NCBI GenBank assembly: GCA_937900305.1
Contig: CALCCV010000705.1
Coordinates: 1 to 9,030, forward strand
DNA from: an uncultured Pseudobdellovibrionaceae bacterium
GTDB taxonomy: Bacteria > Bdellovibrionota > Bdellovibrionia > Bdellovibrionales > Bdellovibrionaceae
Direction of reading: 5' to 3'
DNA length: 9,030 bases
Shown here: piece after piece, positions 4,555 to 9,030 of the stretch
Layout of the letters: each line of letters starts with the position of its first letter
How positions within the stretch are numbered: the stretch's first letter is position 1
Made by a program: the position numbers and the translations under genes
The notes under the pieces: generated by a model
The model's input: only the letters and a program-made list of their open reading frames with translations
Database searches by the model: none
Told to the model about the DNA's origin: nothing

Positions 4555-6246
4555 ATGGAATTGGTCGATCTCTTTCAAATCGTATTTTATGTAGCTGTCC
4601 TCACTCTGCTGACGCCAGGTCTCGGATTGTATATGTATAAAGTTTTTTCTGGGGAAAGAACTTTCTTGACCCCCTTGGTGGGATGGGTGGAGCGAGGGGG
4701 CTACAGGTTAACAGGTTCGAGTTCTCGAGAGGAAATGACATGGAAGGAATATTTGACGGCACTTCTGTGGTTCAATTTTTTTGGATTCCTCTTTTTGTTT
4801 TTGCTGCAGCTGATGCAGACGATTTTGCCGCTGAATCCTCAAAATTTTGCCAATGTGAGTTGGCATTCGGCGTTCAATACGGCCATCAGTTTCATGACCA
4901 ATACGAACTGGCAAGGTTATGCAGGTGAAACTACGATGTCCTATCTGACCCAAATGGCAGGGCTGGCCGTGCAGAATTTTGTAAGTGCAGCCACCGGAAT
5001 AGCTGTCTTTTTAGCTTTGGCTAGAGGGATTTCGCGCCAGTCATCCAAGACTCTCGGTAGTTTCTGGGTGGATTTGAACCGGTCTGTGGTTTATCTTCTC
5101 CTGCCGATGTCTTTCGTGTTTGCACTGGTTCTTGTTCAACAGGGAGTTGTCCAAAACTTTTCTCCTTATGTTGATGTGACGACTCTCGAAGGCGCAAAAC
5201 AAACTCTTCCTATGGGGCCAGCGGCTTCGCAAATTGCGATTAAACACTTAGGTACAAATGGGGGAGGTTTTTTCAATGCGAACAGTGCACATCCTTTTGA
5301 AAACCCAACTCCTCTCACCAACTTTCTCCAAATATTATTTTTGCTGCTGATTCCTGCGGGATTGACCTACACTTATGGAAAAATGGTGGGTTCCATTAAA
5401 CAAGGTTGGACAATCTATGCAGTCATGGCCGCGGTCTGGGTTTTTACAATGATTGGATCTGTGGCTTCGGAAGCGGTCAGTAACCCTCTTCTTGCGGAGT
5501 CGATGTCGATGGAGGGAAAAGAAACTCGTTTCGGGGTTGTGAGCTCGCTGATTTTTTCGACTGCGACGACGCTGGTTTCTTGCGGAGCTGTCAATGCAAT
5601 GCACTCCAGTCTGTCGCCGCTGGCCGGTGGAATTGCGATGTTCAATATCATGTTGGGCGAAGTTATTTTCGGAGGTGTCGGTGCGGGAATGTACGGAATG
5701 CTAATCTTCGTCGTGCTCACTGTGTTTCTGGCGGGCCTGATGGTGGGTCGGACGCCAGAGTATCTGGGAAAGAAAATTGAGGCGAGGGAGATGAAGCTCG
5801 TCATGTTGGCTATCTTAGCCCCTTGCGCGACAATTTTAATTGGAACCGCAATTGGAGTGTCTTCTCCGTTGGGTCTTTCGAGTTTGGCCAACAAGGGTCC
5901 TCACGGATTTTCTGAAATTCTTTATGCTTTTACTTCTGCGACCGGAAATAATGGAAGTGCATTTGCCGGGCTCAACGCGAATACGCCTTTCTACAATGTC
6001 CTCTTGGGAATCGCGATGCTTGTCGGAAGGTTTGCCGTGCTTGTTCCTGTGCTGATGATGGCTGGCAGTTTGGTGCAGAAGAAAATTTCGCCGCCTTCCA
6101 CAGGTACATTTGAAACTGATACGGCACTTTTTGGAATTCTATTGATCGCAGTCATTGTGATTGCAGGAGCCTTGACGTTTGTACCGGCCTTGTCTCTGGG
6201 ACCGATTGTAGAACACTTTTTGATGCTCCGAGGGCAATCGTTTTAA
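4555..6246 (+). CDS. kdpA: KdpA, K+-translocating channel-like subunit
   Basis: KdpA is the subunit of the KdpFABC pump that selects and takes up K+ from the periplasmic side. The predicted 563 residues match E. coli KdpA (557) almost end to end, with about ten hydrophobic segments. The four filter regions of this SKT-superfamily protein are visible: TNTNWQGYAGET near 115-126, LGTNGGGFFNANSAHPFENP from about 232, CGAVNAMH at 343-350, and GNNGSAFAGL at 464-473. GRTPEYLGKKIEAREMKL (about 399-416) is also typical. The start at ATG 4555 is chosen because TAGGAG stands just ahead, the length fits, and the N-terminus aligns with family members. A longer frame to GTG 4387 would read through all of kdpF in another frame and add 56 residues without homology. 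It lies eight bases after kdpF and 11 before kdpB. No damaged motif is seen. Confidence 0.98.
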   Translation: MELVDLFQIVFYVAVLTLLTPGLGLYMYKVFSGERTFLTPLVGWVERGGYRLTGSSSREEMTWKEYLTALLWFNFFGFLFLFLLQLMQTILPLNPQNFANVSWHSAFNTAISFMTNTNWQGYAGETTMSYLTQMAGLAVQNFVSAATGIAVFLALARGISRQSSKTLGSFWVDLNRSVVYLLLPMSFVFALVLVQQGVVQNFSPYVDVTTLEGAKQTLPMGPAASQIAIKHLGTNGGGFFNANSAHPFENPTPLTNFLQILFLLLIPAGLTYTYGKMVGSIKQGWTIYAVMAAVWVFTMIGSVASEAVSNPLLAESMSMEGKETRFGVVSSLIFSTATTLVSCGAVNAMHSSLSPLAGGIAMFNIMLGEVIFGGVGAGMYGMLIFVVLTVFLAGLMVGRTPEYLGKKIEAREMKLVMLAILAPCATILIGTAIGVSSPLGLSSLANKGPHGFSEILYAFTSATGNNGSAFAGLNANTPFYNVLLGIAMLVGRFAVLVPVLMMAGSLVQKKISPPSTGTFETDTALFGILLIAVIVIAGALTFVPALSLGPIVEHFLMLRGQSF

Positions 6247-6257
6247 GAGGAGAATTT

Positions 6258-8342
6258 ATGGAAAAAAAACAATCACTGATGCAGCCGGAACTCCTAATGC
6301 CAGCGATCAAAGATGCCTTCATAAAACTGGACCCGCGAGTGCAAATGAAAAATCCCGTGCTCTTTGTCACCTTGATTGGGGCGGTGGTAACAAGTGTTTA
6401 CGTGATCTTTGGAATTGGTGCCGGTTCGAAGTCCTTTGAGGTTCAGATCGCCTTTTGGCTTTGGTTCACGGTTCTCTTTGCCAACTTTGCTGAAGCGATT
6501 GCTGAGGGGCGGGGCAAGGCGCAAGCTGCGTCGCTAAGAAAATCAAAAAGTACGACAGTGGCGAGATTGATTCGGAGCGGGACTGAGTTTCAGGTTGCTG
6601 CTTCCGAGTTGAAAAAAGGTGATATTGTCGTTTGCAGCTCCAACGATTTGATTCCGGGAGATGGCGAAGTTGTCGAAGGAATTGCGAGTGTGGATGAATC
6701 GGCCATCACGGGAGAGTCTGCCCCAGTGATCCGCGAGAGTGGCGGTGATCGAAGTGCCGTCACAGGTGGAACGCGAGTCATTAGTGACCATATCAAGATC
6801 CGGATTACTGCAGACCCAGGAAACAGTTTCATAGACCTTATGATCAGTTTGGTAGAAGGGGCTAAGAGGCAAAAGACTCCAAATGAAATTGCCCTTAGTA
6901 TCGTTCTTTCAGCTCTGACGATTGTCTTTCTTTTGGCTGTGGCCACTTTAAAAATTTTTGCAGATTACAGCGGTGATGTTGCTGGACAGGATCTCTCGCA
7001 AATTGTGACGGTTCCAGTTTTAATTGCGCTTCTTGTTTGTCTGATTCCGACCACCATTGGGGGACTTCTCAGCGCGATAGGGATCAGCGGAATGGACAGG
7101 CTCATTCGCAGAAACGTCATCGCAACGAGTGGGCGTGCGGTTGAAGCTGCTGGAGATATCGATGTTTTGCTATTGGATAAAACGGGAACGATCACTCTGG
7201 GTAATCGGATGGCGACCGAATTCACCGCGGTGAAAGGAGTTGAGCAGAGTCGCCTCGCTGAAGTTGCGCAGCTGGCTTCTCTGTCTGACGAAACAGCGGA
7301 GGGTAGATCCATTGTTGTTTTAGCGAAAGAACGATTCAAATTGAGGGCTGAGGCTTTGCAGCCTCATGACGCCGTATTTGTCCCTTTCACTGCGCAAACG
7401 CGGATGAGTGGAGTTGATATTTCCATTTTAGGCGGAAAAATGAGAGTCCTTCGAAAAGGGGCCGGAGATGCCATCAAAGCGTTTGTGAAATCCCAGGGTG
7501 GATCTTTGCCTGCCGATCTTGATCAAAAGATTGAGTCTATTGCCAAAAGCGGTGGAACTCCGTTGGTTGTTTCTGAGGGCAAAGACGTTTTGGGTGTTAT
7601 TGCATTGAAGGACATTGTCAAAGGTGGAATCAAGGAAAGGTTTGGTGAGCTACGCAAAATGGGAATTCGCACCATCATGATCACTGGAGATAATCCATTG
7701 ACGGCGGCGGCGATTGCCGCAGAAGCCGGCCTCGATGATTTTATGGCCCAAGCGACACCGGAATCCAAACTGCAGAGGATACGTGAGGAACAAGCGCGCG
7801 GGCATCTGGTGGCGATGACGGGTGACGGCACCAATGATGCTCCCGCGCTCGCGCAAGCTGATGTTGGCGTGGCAATGAACACGGGAACGCAAGCTGCGCG
7901 AGAGGCAGGAAACATGGTTGATTTGGACAGCAATCCAACGAAACTCATTGAGATCGTGGAAATAGGAAAGCAGCTCTTGATGACTCGGGGTTCTCTTACC
8001 ACTTTCAGTGTTGCGAATGATGTGGCTAAGTACTTTGCGATTTTGCCAGCCTTGTTTAGTCTCTTGTATTTCTCTAAGTCGGTTGGCGTTGGTCCTCTCG
8101 CAGCTCTCAATGTTATGGGCTTGGAGTCTCCACAATCTGCTATTCTCAGCGCCGTGATTTTTAATGCGCTGATCATTGTGGCACTGATTCCATTGGCTCT
8201 GAAGGGAGTGGCTTACAGGGCTGTCGGGGCTTCGGAGGTATTGAAACGCAATCTCTTTGTCTACGGGTTGGGTGGCTTACTGGTGCCTTTTCTGGGAATC
8301 AAAATGATAGATGCTTTATTGACTGCAATAGGGAGTGTATAA
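6258..8342 (+). CDS. kdpB: KdpB, P-type ATPase subunit of the K+ pump
   Basis: KdpB hydrolyses ATP to drive K+ import through KdpA. The 694 residues compare with 682 in E. coli. The actuator motif TGES is at 151-154. The membrane motif IPTTIGG has its proline at 264. The phosphorylated Asp307 lies in DKTGTIT. Phe377 and Lys400 (RKGAG) occupy the nucleotide-binding pocket, and TGDGTNDAPAL has Asp523 and Asp527. Asp588 and Lys591 in NDVAKYF match the charged pair in the E. coli membrane domain (Asp583/Lys586). All catalytic residues are intact. Ser154 of TGES corresponds to E. coli Ser162, whose phosphorylation inhibits the pump, so the same control is possible here. AGGAG at 6248-6252 precedes the ATG. 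The stop touches the kdpC start (TAA then ATG) and the kdpC ribosome site GGGAG (8331-8335) lies inside the end of kdpB, suggesting coupled translation. Confidence 0.98.
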   Translation: MEKKQSLMQPELLMPAIKDAFIKLDPRVQMKNPVLFVTLIGAVVTSVYVIFGIGAGSKSFEVQIAFWLWFTVLFANFAEAIAEGRGKAQAASLRKSKSTTVARLIRSGTEFQVAASELKKGDIVVCSSNDLIPGDGEVVEGIASVDESAITGESAPVIRESGGDRSAVTGGTRVISDHIKIRITADPGNSFIDLMISLVEGAKRQKTPNEIALSIVLSALTIVFLLAVATLKIFADYSGDVAGQDLSQIVTVPVLIALLVCLIPTTIGGLLSAIGISGMDRLIRRNVIATSGRAVEAAGDIDVLLLDKTGTITLGNRMATEFTAVKGVEQSRLAEVAQLASLSDETAEGRSIVVLAKERFKLRAEALQPHDAVFVPFTAQTRMSGVDISILGGKMRVLRKGAGDAIKAFVKSQGGSLPADLDQKIESIAKSGGTPLVVSEGKDVLGVIALKDIVKGGIKERFGELRKMGIRTIMITGDNPLTAAAIAAEAGLDDFMAQATPESKLQRIREEQARGHLVAMTGDGTNDAPALAQADVGVAMNTGTQAAREAGNMVDLDSNPTKLIEIVEIGKQLLMTRGSLTTFSVANDVAKYFAILPALFSLLYFSKSVGVGPLAALNVMGLESPQSAILSAVIFNALIIVALIPLALKGVAYRAVGASEVLKRNLFVYGLGGLLVPFLGIKMIDALLTAIGSV

Positions 8343-8915
8343 ATGAAACCCATGATGATCGCATTAAAAATGATGTTGTTCATGACTGTTTTGACGGGAC
8401 TGATTTATCCTTTGCTCACGACCGGAATTTCGCAACTCCTGTTCCCGGACCAAGCCAATGGCAGCTTGATGAGAAAGGGAACTGAAGTCATTGGTTCAGA
8501 GCTCCTGGCCCAGAAGTTTGAAGCGCCGGAGTATTTTTGGGAGAGACCTTCTGCCGTTGATTACAATCCTCTGCCCTCTGGCGGTGCGAATCTTGGTCCT
8601 ACAAGTCAGATCTTGAAAGAACAGGTGACGGCGCGGAGATTAAAACTGATGGAAGCGAATCGCGGAACTATGAAGGTGCCACCGCACTTGCTTTTCGCAT
8701 CTGGAAGTGGTCTTGATCCTCATATCAGCGTCGAAGCGGCTCGATACCAATTTGGGCGGATCGCAAAGGAACGAAATTTGAATGAAGCTTCGATGCAGAA
8801 GTTACTGGATGAGAATGTGGAAGGTCGGCAATGGGGATTTTTAGGAGAGCCTCGAGTCAATGTACTGAAATTGAATCTCGCCTTGGATATATTGAGATCG
8901 AATTTGAGAAAATAA
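8343..8915 (+). CDS. kdpC: KdpC, accessory subunit of the K+ pump
   Basis: KdpC is a single-pass subunit of KdpFABC thought to stabilise the complex and aid ATP or K+ binding. The 190 residues match E. coli KdpC in size. An N-terminal membrane helix (about residues 8-33, containing TGLIYPLLTTGISQLLFP) is followed by the conserved QANGSL, the YFWERPSAVDYNP segment and SGGANLGPTS. Further on are SGSGLDPHIS and a terminal VNVLKLNLALD motif. The ATG directly abuts the kdpB stop with no gap, and its ribosome site is inside kdpB. Fourteen bases separate it from the kdpD start. Nothing unusual is seen; the assignment rests on several co-linear motifs. Confidence 0.97.
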   Translation: MKPMMIALKMMLFMTVLTGLIYPLLTTGISQLLFPDQANGSLMRKGTEVIGSELLAQKFEAPEYFWERPSAVDYNPLPSGGANLGPTSQILKEQVTARRLKLMEANRGTMKVPPHLLFASGSGLDPHISVEAARYQFGRIAKERNLNEASMQKLLDENVEGRQWGFLGEPRVNVLKLNLALDILRSNLRK

Positions 8916-8918
8916 AGT

Positions 8919-8923
8919 AAGGA
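8919..8923 (+). promoter_or_regulatory. Ribosome binding site of kdpD
   Basis: AAGGA stands six bases before the TTG at 8930, just downstream of an in-frame TAA at 8918-8920. It makes TTG the only reasonable kdpD start. Confidence 0.7.
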
Positions 8924-8929
8924 AGATTT

Positions 8930-9030
8930 TTGGCGACAGGACACCGACCAAATCCAGATGATTTACTTTCCAGCCTTCAGCGCAATGAAGCCATGCGCTC
9001 GAGTGGCAAGTTGCGGGTTTTTATCGGAAT
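8930..9030 (+). CDS. kdpD: KdpD sensor histidine kinase, 3' end missing
   Basis: Only the first 33 codons are in the window and the frame is open at the right edge. The translation contains HRPNPDDLLSSLQ and, after a short spacer, GKLRVFIG. These match the start of KdpD, where RPDPDRLL is followed by GKLKVFFG just ahead of the Walker A loop. KdpD is a membrane sensor kinase that phosphorylates KdpE when K+ is scarce and so turns on kdpFABC. The start must be TTG at 8930: an in-frame TAA stands at 8918-8920, the only in-frame ATG (codon 22) lies after the conserved RPNPDDLL, and AAGGA at 8919-8923 is correctly spaced. Rare start codons often lower expression, which suits a regulator needed in smaller amounts than the pump. 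Whether the protein is full length or a short sensor-only form cannot be seen. Confidence 0.88.
   Translation, partial: MATGHRPNPDDLLSSLQRNEAMRSSGKLRVFIG

Noticed and set aside
5415..5894. Long minus-strand frames opposite kdpA and kdpB, such as 5415-5894 and 7523-8176
   Set aside because: They mirror strongly conserved coding sequence on the plus strand, lack recognisable motifs, and are shadows of codon bias.

Overview
This window looks like ordinary chromosome from a Gram-negative bacterium. Gene style (a soluble PAS-type chemoreceptor, a CheB/CheR/CheY set, AGGAG-type ribosome sites, one TTG start) and roughly balanced base composition would suit a Bdellovibrionota or other delta-like proteobacterium. 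That placement is only an impression, because no rRNA or other taxonomic marker is present.

Region 1 (1-3405, + strand) is a compact chemosensory adaptation cluster. In order it holds the 3' part of a methyl-accepting chemotaxis protein with a PAS domain next to the signalling domain and no visible membrane segment, then CheB (methylesterase), CheR (methyltransferase, overlapping cheB by ATGA) and a CheY-like single receiver. All read the same way with gaps of 17 bases or less, so they are probably one operon. CheR and CheB would set the receptor's methylation level. No cheA or cheW is visible here.

Region 2 (3406-4462) is mostly non-coding. It contains one convergent (- strand) gene for a small exported protein of unknown function (3539-3865), which ends in a convincing intrinsic terminator at 3480-3512. 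Upstream of it lie two GC-rich hairpins, then about 400 bases with no supportable gene, a 12-base direct repeat, and a T-rich tandem repeat at 4349-4368 that resembles a KdpE operator.

Region 3 (4463-9030, + strand) is a kdp operon: kdpF (27 codons), kdpA, kdpB, kdpC and the first 33 codons of kdpD, which starts at TTG. KdpFABC is the high-affinity ATP-driven K+ importer and KdpD its sensor kinase. KdpE would be expected beyond the right edge. Catalytic and ion-filter motifs are intact in all complete genes.

I do not see a previously undescribed system. The items most worth a second look are the non-coding stretch before kdp with its candidate operator and RBS-complementary segment, the unknown exported protein, and the pairing of a pentapeptide-lacking receptor with a CheR that has a shortened beta-subdomain loop.
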